This document shows positions 62,401 to 64,000 of a stretch of 64,000 bases of DNA, in pieces. The stretch lies in NCBI GenBank assembly GCA_036245525.1, contig BTPG01000005.1, positions 130,021,820 to 130,085,819 of the forward strand, written 5' to 3'. This DNA comes from Semisulcospira habei. Taxonomy: Eukaryota; Mollusca; Gastropoda; Semisulcospiridae. Each line of letters begins with the position of its first letter. The stretch's first letter is position 1. The translations under genes and the position numbers were made by a program. The notes under the pieces are model-generated. The model was not told the origin of the DNA and made no database searches. It worked only from the letters and a program-made list of their open reading frames with translations.

Positions 62401-63947
62401 TTCTTTCTTTCAAAGAACTGCAAAAAAACTGCGTTGATTACAAAATGCAGTTTTATATTCAGGGAGGGCCACACGCACTTCGGTCACAATTGGCGAGCAA
62501 AATAGAGAACTGAAACCGTGCACCTGCTCAAACCGCTACCTGAAACCCCTGATCTTATTGCTGAAACTTTAGACAATGTATACTAAACAAAAATTAGGGC
62601 CATCAGAATTTCTGATAACAGTTCAAAGACGGCTTAACTCATTCAGCGCCAACTAACCATAGGAAGACATGGATCAAGCATGATAGTTCAAGGGTGGTGC
62701 CAGAATAGCTTGGCGTCCACAGGCGTAAAGCTATTCTGGCACCACACTTGAACTATCATGCTCGATCTGTCTCTAGAATTGTAATTCAGTCCTTCAGATG
62801 GCAACGTCAAAATGTGAAGATTTCAGTCCTGGGGTAGAATGTGCTAATGAAATCATAAAACAATTGGGTCTTCCATGTTGATGGAGTTTGAATGTAATTT
62901 ATATTTCAGACACTAACCAGATACCCCCTCAAAAAGTATAGTGAAGCAAACAGAGTACAGCAAACAGAGTACAGCTGATGAGATCTACAGGCACTGCATG
63001 AAAGGGCGCAAACCAAACAGAAAACAAGTCAGAGGAAGCCAAGGAGTGTGAAGCAGAAAGAAGTTCTGTTGTCAGTGCAAACAAACCACAGCAGACATAC
63101 TTCAGCAATGAAGAATGATGCGGAACACAAAGCCTGATCACATATGGTGGGATGAAGATCAACTGTGATAGTTTCAAAGAAGTGCCTCATTAAGCTTGTC
63201 AAGAATATCCGCATTATGGCAAATAAAAGCAAAATAAAGCTTCAAAGGGGAGTAAATGCACATGACGCTTAACCCATTTAGCCCCAACACCCTACAGCAG
63301 GAGATTGACTGACCATGATAATTCAAGAGTAGTGTCAGATTAGCTTGGCGCCTTTAGGCGCCGAGCTAATCTGGCACTACCCTTGAATTATCAATCATGG
63401 TCAATCCACCTCCTGCAACTGGTACATAGTCGTTAAGTAACACTTCCAAAAGTTAGGAAATGCACCCGTGGGGCTAAAAGGGTTAAGCTGACCACTTCAC
63501 TGCCGGAACAAGCCATTGAACTGCATGAGCTCGAGGCACAGGTCATTATGTGACCCCCGCATATTAGGACCTACTCCTCTTGCTGGCCGCGTTCATACCC
63601 ATGTTCCTTAGACATGTTGAATATTTGGCCGCAAAAAGGTCTGCAATGGTTGCTGGCAGCAAAGGGGTTAAAACAGAACAGCAAGGGCTACAAGCACTGA
63701 CTGCGAGAGGGAGAGAGGTAAAATCACTTCACACAACAGCCACACATGATGGGATGAGTTGAAACTGAAAGTGGTATATTATTACCCCCTTTGTGCATGC
63801 AGCCACCAGTTTTGTGAACAATACCCATGTCTGCATGTACAAAGTGGTTAATGAATGCACACAGATGGGAAATGTGACTGCACCTACCCTTGATATCGGG
63901 GTCTCCATTCATGGGCAAGTCTCCGTAATCCACTCTGGGATCAGGCA
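9399..63947 (-). CDS. NFI: Nuclear Factor I (NFI/CTF) transcription factor, C-terminal ten exons of the gene
   Basis: Site-specific DNA-binding transcription factor of the NFI family, acting in the nucleus. Only the part after the DNA-binding domain is here; the N-terminal exons lie beyond 64000. Exons: 63888-63947, 55644-55736, 54474-54673, 48973-49129, 38447-38704, 35275-35420, 34501-34681, 33790-33944, 32619-32847, 9399-9604. All ten junction phases agree (1,1,1,0,1,1,0,1,0,1), giving about 560 residues and a stop. Matches to vertebrate NFI in order: DPDIK, a [11 protein letters not shown] segment like GVFSVTELVRV, YYS..P then [18 protein letters not shown] like the [33 protein letters not shown] like the NFI proline run, and RYFSTV like NRFVSV. 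Vertebrate tails are shorter; this one has longer Ser/Pro and His-rich parts. The gene assignment is strong. The individual paralogue cannot be named; invertebrates usually have one NFI gene. Confidence 0.9.
9627..9836. repeat. Family A MITE beside the last-exon acceptor
   Basis: TTAACCCATTTAGCC start and GGGGTTAA end; hairpin AGATTAGCTTGGCACC. Its end lies 22 bp from the acceptor of the last NFI exon (exon edge 9604). Confidence 0.85.
10195..10649 (+). repeat. Direct repeat R, left copy, in element X
   Basis: A 455 bp segment from GGTCATGTTACAAATTC to CACTGTGTACTTTGG, repeated in the same direction at 23126-23587. Clearly diverged, with small indels. Confidence 0.85.
10999..11073 (+). repeat. 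G-rich minisatellite in element X
   Basis: Irregular GGTGGG and GGTTGGG units over 75 bp; several GGG runs close enough for a quadruplex. Confidence 0.75.
11803..11978. repeat. DIRS copy 2 left inverted terminal repeat
   Basis: About 176 bp, complementary with scattered mismatches to 19154-19330; starts TACCGATGGCATTACTATG. Confidence 0.87.
13152..13755 (+). pseudogene. DIRS copy 2 ORF1 (gag-like) remnant
   Basis: Around 13290-13390 one frame gives [16 protein letters not shown] then EQLW-like residues, matching [16 protein letters not shown] of ORF1 in DIRS copy 1. The flanking sequence lies in shifting frames and most of the ORF1 body is missing. The long open frames here are products of base composition, not an intact protein. 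Confidence 0.6.
13774..14103 (+). pseudogene. DIRS copy 2 RT/RNase H remnant with core deleted
   Basis: It begins with YAVSLDL and YLHVP-like residues from the RT catalytic start, then jumps directly to the post-RNase H segment. [18 protein letters not shown] and [15 protein letters not shown] match [16 protein letters not shown] and [13 protein letters not shown] of copy 1. The FGL, YLDD and RNase H motifs are absent, so about 1.3 kb was deleted with the sides joined. Confidence 0.75.
14160..14975 (+). pseudogene. DIRS copy 2 tyrosine recombinase, first copy
   Basis: Contains [17 protein letters not shown], then [14 protein letters not shown] and DTYRHLG, matching copy 1. With frame changes it continues to [27 protein letters not shown] and the catalytic Tyr. 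The N-terminal hinge and the His-x-x-Arg box are deleted, and there are several stops. Confidence 0.72.
14976..15720 (+). pseudogene. DIRS copy 2 tyrosine recombinase, second partial copy
   Basis: Directly after the first copy's FVHFYL end, the recombinase N-terminus restarts: [24 protein letters not shown], then [21 protein letters not shown]. It ends with [17 protein letters not shown] (His-x-x-Arg box) and [19 protein letters not shown] (catalytic Tyr). A middle part is missing and frames change. Confidence 0.72.
17283..17469 (+). other. Exon-like open segment in element Y
   Basis: A T-rich tract and TTCCAG precede it and TTG|gtaagg follows, so it looks like a 187 bp exon. It reads [19 protein letters not shown] then [11 protein letters not shown], a small Cys cluster, and [14 protein letters not shown]. 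No family recognised; it may be a fragment of a lost transposase. Confidence 0.35.
18173..18445 (+). repeat. Two diverged tandem units in element Y
   Basis: TTATTCATCTAAATCATTA.. through TTTTGATATGTGAACCATA recurs about 158 bp later with TTATTCAGCTAAACCATTA.. and TTTTGATATGTGAACCATT. Confidence 0.7.
19024..19113. repeat. DIRS copy 2 internal complementary region
   Basis: Left half AGTAATGCCATCGGTAATG.. is the complement of the element's left end (11783-11815). The right half, ending ACTTACCGATGGCATTACT, is the complement of the right end (19315-19370). This matches the DIRS circle-junction template. Confidence 0.85.
19154..19330. repeat. DIRS copy 2 right inverted terminal repeat
   Basis: Complement of 11803-11978, about 177 bp. 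Confidence 0.87.
19426..22723 (+). mobile_element. RTE-like non-LTR retrotransposon, copy 1, full length
   Basis: Flanked by a 12 bp target duplication AGCCCACCGGGA (19414-19425 and 22724-22735). It has a 5' leader of about 280 bp, one long reading frame and a short TAAG-repeat tail, the layout of RTE-type elements (one ORF, microsatellite-like tail). Inserted in element X, 44 bp beyond the right end of DIRS copy 2. The clade assignment is from memory of family traits. Confidence 0.88.
19715..22720 (+). CDS. Endonuclease-reverse transcriptase of RTE-like copy 1
   Basis: About 1000 residues that copy the element RNA at a nicked target site. Apurinic-type endonuclease at residues 25-290: [33 protein letters not shown] basic linker follows. 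Reverse transcriptase at about 515-780: [78 protein letters not shown] and catalytic [11 protein letters not shown]. The C-terminus has [12 protein letters not shown] and [12 protein letters not shown]. The frame is open throughout but begins at a GTG after a stop. The family's initiator (ATG at 19705, as in copy 2) is out of frame because of one extra base between 19760 and 19800, so this copy may not make the full protein. Confidence 0.88.
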   Translation: MVKAGSLRKPQDRAASLYPGIQPWGTWNVKTMYQSGKAAQIAAEMQKYNLSLLGISEARWTQSGQKRLLSGEMILYSGHEEENAPHTEGVALMLSPVAQRALMGWEPLGPRIITAAFRTKKKLKLNVIQCYAPTNDSDEEEKQEFYDRLQSAVDKCAERDITIVMGDFNAKIGEDNTGYEEVMGRQGLGSEMSENGERFVDFCALNRLVIGGSIFPHRRIHKATWVSPDHTTENQIDHICISKKFRRSLQDVRVRRGADVASDHHLLTLRMKLKLKKSRTETTRRQRYNVGLLRETGVREEFKLVLSNRFQALQELVNEEEAVTTEQQWKAVREALNSICKDTVGFRKHHHKDWLSAQTLKKIEARKQKKAAVNNSRTRAAKVRTQGEYSESNREVKRSIRADKRAYTDSLAAEAEKAAGSGNMKQLYDITRRLSGKYGHTERPVKDKEGKPIADRADQLDRWAEYFEELLNRPSPPDSPNIQPAETDLPISCDRPSREEIRKAVAFLKNGKAAGPDGIPAESLKADLETTVEMLYPLFGKIWEEEVMPADWKEGYLIKLPKKGDLSKCSNYRGITLLSVPGKVFNRIILERMKSSVDPQLRDQQAGFRKNRSCTDQIATLRIIVEQSLEWSSPLYVNFVDYEKAFDSVDRETLWKLLRHYGVPTKLVRLIKSSYDGMTCRVIHEGQFTRELQVRTGVRQGCLLSPFLFLLAIDWVMKMTTEHRRSGIQWTLWTQLDDLDFADDLALLSHTHQQMQDKTTRLADISSQVGLTIHKQKTKTMRLNATREEPVLLAGTPLEEVESFTYLGSIIDKKGGTDADVRARIGKARAAFLQLKKVWSSRELSQHTKVRIFNSNVKAVLLYGAETWRLTKTTVNRVQTFMNSCLRRILKIHWPEKISNVRLWERTEQITAENEIGRRRWGWIGHSLRKPASSITRQALSWNPQGKRKRGRPRNSWRRDLQADIKRLGTTWSRIEGEAQDRSCWRSLVDGIYPGRGDRRK
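23126..23587 (+). repeat. Direct repeat R, right copy, in element X
   Basis: Second copy of the 10195-10649 segment. Differences include an indel around 23290-23300 and a longer T run near 23450. It has no TG..CA ends, primer-binding site or target duplication of an LTR. Confidence 0.85.
23882..24485. other. Unassigned intron sequence between element X and DIRS copy 1
   Basis: About 600 bp, one of the few non-element parts of this intron. Nothing recognised. Confidence 0.5.
24524..24709. repeat. DIRS copy 1 left inverted terminal repeat
   Basis: 186 bp from TTACCGATGGTATTACTTAA to CAGTCAGTTTTCTT; its complement is at 30790-30975 with no difference seen by eye. Confidence 0.93.
24752..24838. 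repeat. DIRS copy 1 internal complementary region
   Basis: CGGTAAGTATTTTTCAAAA.. to ..AATGAAAAATACAT is the complement of the left tip (24486-24529). TTTGTTTTCTCAAAACACA.. to ..TACTTAAAGGAA is the complement of the right tip (30953-30995). The two tips overlap at AT in the joint. Confidence 0.92.
24957..26050 (-). CDS. DIRS copy 1 tyrosine recombinase
   Basis: Integrates the circular DNA copy. Hinge [19 protein letters not shown], then [15 protein letters not shown], an N-terminal core-binding part ([26 protein letters not shown]) and the catalytic part: [12 protein letters not shown] (first Arg), [13 protein letters not shown] (His-x-x-Arg) and [17 protein letters not shown] (Tyr). All expected catalytic residues are present and the frame is open to its stop. 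No ATG lies near the N-terminus and it overlaps the end of the RT/RNase H frame, so the start is uncertain; the open frame continuing to 27233 is a shadow of RT/RNase H. Confidence 0.87.
25859..28071 (-). pseudogene. DIRS copy 1 reverse transcriptase-RNase H with one frameshift
   Basis: Copies the element [57 protein letters not shown] and catalytic SNYLDDLLL. RNase [40 protein letters not shown] and [15 protein letters not shown], giving the Asp-Glu-Asp-Asp set. A conserved tail [17 protein letters not shown] follows. The RT frame (to 27145) and the RNase H frame are offset by one base; a single-base loss near 27211, just after LLQLLENLG, explains this. There is no ATG at the 5' side and the first codons overlap the end of ORF1. 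Confidence 0.85.
27938..30173 (-). pseudogene. DIRS copy 1 ORF1 (gag-like, RS-rich) with one frameshift
   Basis: Putative structural protein. The N-terminus has a Cys cluster: CTRCGQF, CLPCSGC, CSVCAPW. The middle (28900-29700) is extremely Arg/Ser-rich, like SR proteins ([12 protein letters not shown]). The C-terminal half (28792-27938) reads [40 protein letters not shown] and ends in a basic Pro/Arg tail. The halves are in different frames, offset by one base near 28845 in a C-rich stretch, so they were probably one protein of about 750 residues. First ATG at 30173-30171; a nearby TTTTGCAG could also be a splice acceptor. Confidence 0.72.
30790..30975. repeat. DIRS copy 1 right inverted terminal repeat
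   Basis: Complement of 24524-24709. Confidence 0.93.
31076..32180. mobile_element. 1.1 kb TTAA element, piggyBac-like ends
   Basis: Left end TTAACCCTTTGAGCCC, right end GGGTTCAAAGGGTTAA: TTAA duplicates with about 16 bp imperfect inverted repeats. No transposase; the interior has only short frames. Near the right end a second imperfect inversion (ACCGCTGTAGCGGTTTG / CAACCGCTAAAGCAGTTTG) occurs. It may be a longer relative of the TTAA hairpin families. Confidence 0.65.
32411..32484. repeat. Family C hairpin, near-perfect
   Basis: TGCAAGAGGTATAGATCCTC pairs with GAGGATCTATACCTGTTGCA around CCCCCGCAGTTGCGGGGG. It lies 135 bp beyond the donor of the penultimate NFI exon. Confidence 0.85.
32619..32847 (-). 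CDS. NFI: NFI exon, 229 nt, penultimate
   Basis: Acceptor tttgtgcacag|GTT; donor GCTGAGG|gtacgt. It encodes [34 protein letters not shown] and [18 protein letters not shown]. The single overhanging G joins AG of the last exon to make Glu. Phase 0 in, phase 1 out. The intron that follows is 23 kb. Confidence 0.82.
33400..33590. repeat. Family C TTAA MITE
   Basis: Hairpin AAGAGGCATAGATCCTCATG / CATGGGGATCTACACCTCTT, then CTTGGCAGTAAAGGGGTTAA end. The left TTAA end is degraded. Confidence 0.75.
33790..33944 (-). CDS. NFI: NFI exon, 155 nt, with a GC donor
   Basis: Acceptor ccctgtttcag|CG. It encodes [31 protein letters not shown] and ..SHIHPQSHQ. The only donor that keeps the phase-0 join to the next exon is CATCAG|gcaagc, a GC donor. 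If it is not used, the frame reads about 15 more residues to a stop near 33739, giving a short alternative C-terminus. Confidence 0.8.
34170..34368. repeat. Family A TTAA MITE
   Basis: TTAACCCATTCAGCCC and GGGCTGAGCGAGTTAA ends; the central GTAGTGCCAGATTGGCTTG hairpin has a shortened loop. Confidence 0.87.
34501..34681 (-). CDS. NFI: NFI exon, 181 nt, polyproline segment
   Basis: Acceptor ccccttttcag|CAG; donor TCAGCAG|gttttt. It encodes [38 protein letters not shown] and a Ser/Asn-rich end. The proline run with ARPV matches [17 protein letters not shown] of NFIA. The donor runs into a T-rich tract. Phase 0 in, phase 1 out. Confidence 0.92.
34819..35033. repeat. Family C MITE, nearly complete
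   Basis: TTAAACCCCTTCACTG and CAGTGAAGGGGTCAA ends; hairpin AGAGACATAGATCTTCATGA / TATGAAGATCTATGTCTCTT around CCCCCACAACTGTGGGGG. Confidence 0.85.
35275..35420 (-). CDS. NFI: NFI exon, 146 nt, FVTLVCQEA motif
   Basis: Acceptor tgtgtggcag|GC; donor AATCAA|gtactt. It encodes [17 protein letters not shown] then [19 protein letters not shown], the best single match in the window to vertebrate NFI (ETLKEFVQLVCPDAGQQ). Phase 1 in, phase 0 out. Confidence 0.93.
35686..35898. repeat. Family A, B subtype
   Basis: TTAGCCCATTTCATCCTGA start, ATGTCATGCGTTAA end; hairpin GCCAGAATAGCTTTGCGCC / GCAAAGCTATTCTGGCAC. Confidence 0.8.
35905..36128. repeat. Family A, B subtype
   Basis: TTAACTCATATCACACTGAG start and ATCAGGGTTAA end; GGTGCCAGAATAGCTTGGCG hairpin. 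Inverted relative to the copy at 37198-37427. Confidence 0.83.
36632..36859. repeat. Family C TTAA MITE
   Basis: TTAACCTCTTGACTGCCA and GTGGCAGCTAAGGAGTTAA ends; hairpin AGAGACATAAATCCTCATGA / CATGAGGATTTATTTATGTC. Confidence 0.83.
37110..37190. repeat. Family D hairpin, TTAA ends lost
   Basis: Inner palindrome GATGATTCCTGTAGGAATCA and flanking GCGTGTCGATAGC / GCTACCAACACGC. Confidence 0.72.
37198..37427. repeat. Family A, B subtype, inverted copy
   Basis: TTAGCCCTTATCATTC start and ATATGGGTTAA end; hairpin CCAGAATAGCTTGGCGCC / GGCGCCAAGCTAATCTGG. Confidence 0.83.
38126..38368. repeat. Family A MITE, degraded ends
   Basis: TTACTCATTCAGCCCC start, GGGCTGAACGAGACA end; AAATTAGCTTGGCACC / CGTAAAGCTAATCTTCC hairpin with an extra 20-30 bp in the left arm. 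It lies 79 bp beyond the donor of the 258 nt NFI exon. Confidence 0.75.
38447..38704 (-). CDS. NFI: NFI exon, 258 nt, Ser/Pro-rich
   Basis: Acceptor catccgacag|GT; donor AAGCCAG|gtgctc. It encodes [32 protein letters not shown], an [12 protein letters not shown] acidic patch and [16 protein letters not shown]. The low-complexity composition suits the NFI transactivation region. Phase 1 to phase 1, divisible by three and therefore skippable. The overlapping opposite-strand open frame is a shadow. Confidence 0.82.
39050..39125. repeat. Family A fragment
   Basis: TACAGCAGATGGATCAGGC and AAAGGTAGTGCCGTATCAGC resemble one arm only. Confidence 0.45.
39333..39392. repeat. Family E hairpin, copy 3
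   Basis: GCCGGTCTATGATTTAGGAC and GTCCAAAATCACAGACCGC, with an inner palindrome CTTGTGGC..GCCGCAAG. Confidence 0.78.
39722..39774. repeat. Family C hairpin, short loop
   Basis: AGAGGCATAGATCCTCATG and CATGAGGATCTATGTCTCTT with a short GC loop. Confidence 0.8.
40019..40218. repeat. Family A TTAA MITE, very regular
   Basis: TTAACCCATTTAGCCCC and GGGTTAA ends; hairpin TGCCAGATGAGCTTGGCGCC / GGCGCCAAGCTCATCTGGCA is perfect. Confidence 0.9.
40317..40395 (+). repeat. G-rich tract
   Basis: Repeated GTGGGG and GGGTGGGG units on the plus strand; quadruplex-capable. Confidence 0.75.
40535..40749. repeat. Family A, B subtype, TTAA ends intact
   Basis: TTAACACATTACATCCCGAG start and GAAAAGGGTTAA end; GGTGCCAGAATACCTTGGCG hairpin. 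215 bp. Confidence 0.88.
41475..44878 (+). pseudogene. Endonuclease-reverse transcriptase of RTE-like copy 2
   Basis: Starts with ATG at 41475 ([15 protein letters not shown]), then [25 protein letters not shown] and, in another frame from 42103, [13 protein letters not shown] and ASDHHLV. RT parts: [67 protein letters not shown] and [11 protein letters not shown]. Breaks: a frame change near 42050, the insert at 42685-43078, stops at about 43270 and 43597, and a stop after RIRKA near 44369, then more. MGDLNAK differs from the usual GDFNAK. Confidence 0.85.
42685..43078 (-). mobile_element. SINE-like retroposon inside RTE-like copy 2
   Basis: About 394 bp. The tail on the minus strand is (ATCA)n after CGGGACGTTAAGCAATGTAC, a common SINE/RTE tail style. 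Flanked by AGAGCATTAGA on the left and a duplicated AGCATTAG on the right. It interrupts the codons KSIRADK of the RTE frame. No clear Pol III boxes were found. Confidence 0.72.
45061..45385 (+). repeat. Two tandem units, about 198 bp period
   Basis: CTTCTCATTAATAATCGCAT.. and GTGTGAAAATCAG recur at 45262 with CTTCTCATTAATACCCGCAT.. and GTGTGAAAATCAG; well diverged. Confidence 0.75.
45580..45904 (+). repeat. Two diverged direct repeats of about 80 bp
   Basis: ACGAATGGTGGGAATCACC to GGTTGGTTAGAGT, and ACTAATGGTGGGAAGCACC to GGTTGGCTTAGAGT, about 241 bp apart. Confidence 0.75.
47072..47128. repeat. Family E hairpin, copy 4
   Basis: GTTGGTCTGTGATTTTGGA and TCCAAAATCATAAACCAGC. Confidence 0.78.
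47252..47313. repeat. Family E hairpin, copy 5
   Basis: GCTGGTCTGTGATTTTGTAC and ATCCAAACTCACAGACCAGC, 180 bp from copy 4 and in the same orientation. Confidence 0.8.
47456..47545 (+). repeat. AAAT microsatellite
   Basis: About ten AAAT units followed by degenerate A/T runs. Confidence 0.93.
47847..47924. repeat. Family D hairpin, decayed
   Basis: GGGCTGTCGGCAGC and ACCGACAGCC arms with degraded ends. Confidence 0.6.
48366..48572. repeat. Family A, B subtype
   Basis: TTAACCCATAAAGCACTGAC start and GGATGTAATGAGCTAA end; ATAGCTTGGCGCC / CCCCAAGCTATTCTGAC hairpin. Confidence 0.8.
48595..48655. repeat. Family A fragment, single arm
   Basis: CCAAGCTCATCAGGCACTAC then CCTTGATTTACCAAGGTCAT is one arm only. 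Confidence 0.55.
48973..49129 (-). CDS. NFI: NFI exon, 157 nt, acidic segment
   Basis: Acceptor tctcctgtag|CGA; donor CTTAG|gtatgt. It encodes [17 protein letters not shown].., an acidic stretch, then [11 protein letters not shown] and ..GEPIL. It follows KRLK directly, as SVEDEMDSPGEEPFYTG does in vertebrate NFI. Phase 0 in, phase 1 out. Confidence 0.85.
49765..49848. repeat. Family C remnant
   Basis: AAGCCCCTGCACTCTGC, then CTCATGAAGATCTATGCCTC and GGCAGTGAATGCC; TTAA ends lost. Confidence 0.55.
50367..50447. repeat. Family C hairpin in duplication unit 1
   Basis: GGCACAGATTCTCATGGGTC and GACTTCTGAGGATCTATGC; long imperfect loop. Confidence 0.6.
50492..52433 (+). pseudogene. Reverse transcriptase part of RTE-like copy 3
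   Basis: Begins inside the linker ([16 protein letters not shown]), so the endonuclease is missing. The RT is open to the C-terminus: [67 protein letters not shown]. One codon is lost (HKQTKTMR where copy 1 has HKQKTKTMR) and QQAGF has become HQAGF. The upstream residues of the open frame come from host sequence. Confidence 0.88.
52448..53205 (+). pseudogene. RTE-like copy 3, second 3' fragment
   Basis: Repeats the body from [16 protein letters not shown] (equivalent to 51681 on) through [14 protein letters not shown] to the tail. It shares the missing Lys codon with the body and differs at a few bases (RQVLSW for RQALSW, EGKAQD for EGEAQD). Confidence 0.87.
53206..53308 (+). pseudogene. RTE-like copy 3, third 3' fragment
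   Basis: TTATATGGAGCAGAG from the middle of the domain is joined to AATCGAAGGAAAAGC near the end, with short matching bases at the joint, followed by a TAAG tail. Confidence 0.82.
53335..53402. repeat. Family C hairpin after RTE-like copy 3
   Basis: CATAGATCCTCATGGCGCC and GCTCATAAGAATCATGCC; imperfect. A paralogue is at 54030-54098. Confidence 0.6.
53611..54294 (+). repeat. Tandem host duplication, unit 2 (empty site)
   Basis: AGTATATATTTTAAATTTGT to ATGATTAGGCTTTTCGGA, aligning through its length with unit 1. At the RTE target it reads GATACACTCAATGATAAACA with no insertion. Family C-like hairpins at 53897-53972 and 54030-54098 are within it. Confidence 0.83.
54474..54673 (-). CDS. NFI: NFI exon, 200 nt, ends in KRLK
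   Basis: Acceptor gttatttcag|CG; donor CTTAAA|gtgagt. It encodes [12 protein letters not shown].., [11 protein letters not shown] and a Pro/Met-rich stretch ending PHKRLK. The SYYS..SP and KRLK landmarks align with SSYYSMSP and TKRLK of vertebrate NFI. Phase 1 in, phase 0 out. Confidence 0.9.
54726..54938. repeat. Family A, B subtype
   Basis: Start CACACCCTGAGCCC, end GGGCTGAATGGGTTAA; hairpin GGTGCCAGGATAGCTTGGCG / CTAAGCTATTCTGG. It lies in the 970 bp intron between two NFI exons. Confidence 0.8.
55337..55538. repeat. Family A MITE, left arm partly deleted
   Basis: TTTACCCCTTTAGCAC and AAATGGTTTAA ends; the right arm GCGCCAAGCTAATCTGGCAC is intact and the left arm is lost. It is 106 bp from the 93 nt exon. 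Confidence 0.72.
55644..55736 (-). CDS. NFI: NFI exon, 93 nt, SARELLRV segment
   Basis: Acceptor tgtgtgcag|TC; donor ACACGAT|gtgagt. It encodes [14 protein letters not shown] then [16 protein letters not shown], which aligns with the conserved vertebrate NFI stretch TSGVFSVTELVRVSQ. Phase 1 to phase 1 with a length divisible by three, so it is a possible cassette exon. Confidence 0.88.
55852..56015. repeat. Family C TTAA MITE
   Basis: TTAACCCCTTCACTGCC start; hairpin AACATAGATCCTCATGAGCC / GGCTCATGAGGATCTAGCCT; right end decayed. Confidence 0.8.
56331..56422. repeat. Family D TTAA hairpin
   Basis: TTAACCCTTTGGAAGTCC and AGTCAAAGGATTAA ends; inner palindrome GATGATTCCTGCAGGAAT. 92 bp. Confidence 0.83.
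56512..56720. repeat. Decayed family C then family A remnants
   Basis: GATCCTCATGAGCCCCTGA and, further on, CATGACAGTTCATGGGTAGT with CATAGCTAATCTGGCA; only parts are recognisable. Confidence 0.5.
56753..57005. repeat. Family A MITE with a duplicated right arm
   Basis: TTAACCCATGTAACCC start; perfect hairpin around TTAGCTTGGCGCCATTTGGC; then the segment GCCAAG..CTGGCACTACCCTTGAATTA is repeated a second time (56931-56970). Right TTAA lost. Confidence 0.82.
57083..57174. repeat. Family D TTAA hairpin
   Basis: TTAACTATTTGGCCGTC and GACAGCCATAGGGTTAA; inner GATAATTCCAGCAGGAATCA. Its right TTAA is also the left TTAA of the next MITE. Confidence 0.85.
57288..60798 (+). mobile_element. Non-LTR retrotransposon of a third type, with a 12 bp target duplication
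   Basis: 3.5 kb between duplicate GGTGCCAGAATA (57276-57287, 60799-60810). It carries endonuclease, reverse transcriptase and a C-terminal zinc-finger segment, and has no poly(A) or TAAG tail. Sequence motifs differ from the RTE-like copies. Clade not assigned. Confidence 0.88.
57608..60770 (+). pseudogene. Endonuclease-reverse transcriptase of the third element
   Basis: Endonuclease: [123 protein letters not shown] and [14 protein letters not shown]-terminus: [17 protein letters not shown], then in another frame [23 protein letters not shown], a C2H2-like finger, with the CSHC.. and ..HEEACRH parts visible. Breaks: a short deletion near 58045 removes the GDFNA catalytic stretch; frame changes near 58415, 59270 and 60650; TGA at 59756 where CGA is expected. 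Non-functional. Confidence 0.85.
60909..61240. other. Unassigned intron sequence
   Basis: No gene or element ends seen, apart from weak family A-like fragments near 61090-61150 (CCGATCCATGTTCTGGAACT). Confidence 0.45.
61245..61355 (-). repeat. tRNA-derived SINE-like head
   Basis: On the minus strand a Pol III A box TAGCTTAGATGG starts at 61343 and a B box GGTTTGAACA starts at 61300, a spacing of 43 nt as in tRNA. The acceptor and anticodon stems do not pair, so it is not a working tRNA. The far end of the element was not found. Confidence 0.45.
61587..61629 (+). repeat. CA microsatellite
   Basis: (CA)n with a few T and G interruptions. Confidence 0.93.
61994..62072. repeat. Family C hairpin
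   Basis: TGCAAGAGGCATAGGTTCTC and GGGCTCATAAGAATCTACGC, CCTCTTG end; loop CACGCAATTG. Confidence 0.8.
62073..62633. other. Unassigned intron sequence
   Basis: No supported feature. Confidence 0.5.
62634..62847. repeat. Family A, B subtype, near full length
   Basis: TTAACTCATTCAGCGCC start, AGAATGTGCTAA end; GGTGCCAGAATAGCTTGGCG / AAAGCTATTCTGGCACCA hairpin. 214 bp. Confidence 0.85.
63269..63486. repeat. Family A TTAA MITE
   Basis: TTAACCCATTTAGCCCC and GGGGCTAAAAGGGTTAA; hairpin CAGATTAGCTTGGCGCC / GGCGCCGAGCTAATCTGG. The right TTAA is shared with the next unit. Confidence 0.87.
63483..63671. repeat. Family C MITE, decayed centre
   Basis: TTAAGCTGACCACTTCACTGCC start and GCAGCAAAGGGGTTAA end; the central hairpin is hardly recognisable. 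Confidence 0.6.
63888..63947 (-). CDS. NFI: NFI exon (first in window), 60 nt
   Basis: Acceptor tgtctag then TG; donor AAGG|gtaggt. It reads ..[19 protein letters not shown]. The DPDIK end matches the DADIK stretch that follows the NFI DNA-binding domain. Phase 1 in and phase 1 out, with a length divisible by three, so it could be skipped without changing frame. Confidence 0.82.
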
Positions 63948-64000
63948 CTAGACAGACGACAAAACAAGTACCGCCATTATACATAGCTGGTGATGCAGTC

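Overview
The window is animal nuclear DNA. It has no operon-like coding. A single split gene runs through it on the minus strand, and its introns are full of transposable elements. The host gene is a Nuclear Factor I (NFI/CTF) transcription factor. Ten exons are supported between 63947 and 9399; each has AG acceptors and GT donors (one GC donor) and the reading phase agrees across every junction. The exons encode about 560 residues downstream of the NFI DNA-binding domain, which must lie beyond position 64000. The large introns, 11-12 bp target duplications, RTE-like elements with TAAG tails, DIRS elements and SINE-like units suit a lophotrochozoan invertebrate, probably a mollusc. The species is not determinable from the window.

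Layout from left to right. 1-9398 lies downstream of the NFI stop codon (3'UTR or intergenic) and holds many short hairpin MITEs. 9399-9604 is the last NFI coding exon. 9605-32618 is a 23 kb intron that is about 95% inserted DNA. A short TTAA-MITE (9855-23881) is split by a 13.9 kb TIR element X (9874-23800). X contains a decayed plus-strand DIRS element (11783-19370), itself split by a second TIR element Y (15789-19021), and a nearly intact RTE-like retrotransposon (19426-22723). Next come a full-length minus-strand DIRS element (24486-30995) with inverted terminal repeats and an internal complementary region, and a 1.1 kb TTAA element (31076-32180). 32619-38704 carries five NFI exons separated by short MITE-filled introns. 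38705-48972 is an intron with a second, broken RTE-like element (41293-44891) interrupted by a SINE-like insert. 49130-54473 contains a tandem host duplication, one copy of which received a 5'-truncated RTE-like insertion with stacked 3' ends. 54474-55736 carries two exons. 55737-63887 contains a third kind of non-LTR element (57288-60798), inserted precisely into a hairpin MITE.

About 50 short foldback elements are scattered through the introns and fall into four families. Three of them (A, C, D) share TTAA ends with a CCCWTT-type terminus, as expected for piggyBac-type MITEs. Family E is a 60 bp hairpin without TTAA. No gene here looks like a new cellular pathway. The value of the window is a readable insertion history (nesting, empty site, target duplications) and detailed element architectures, together with the NFI gene model and its GC-AG intron.
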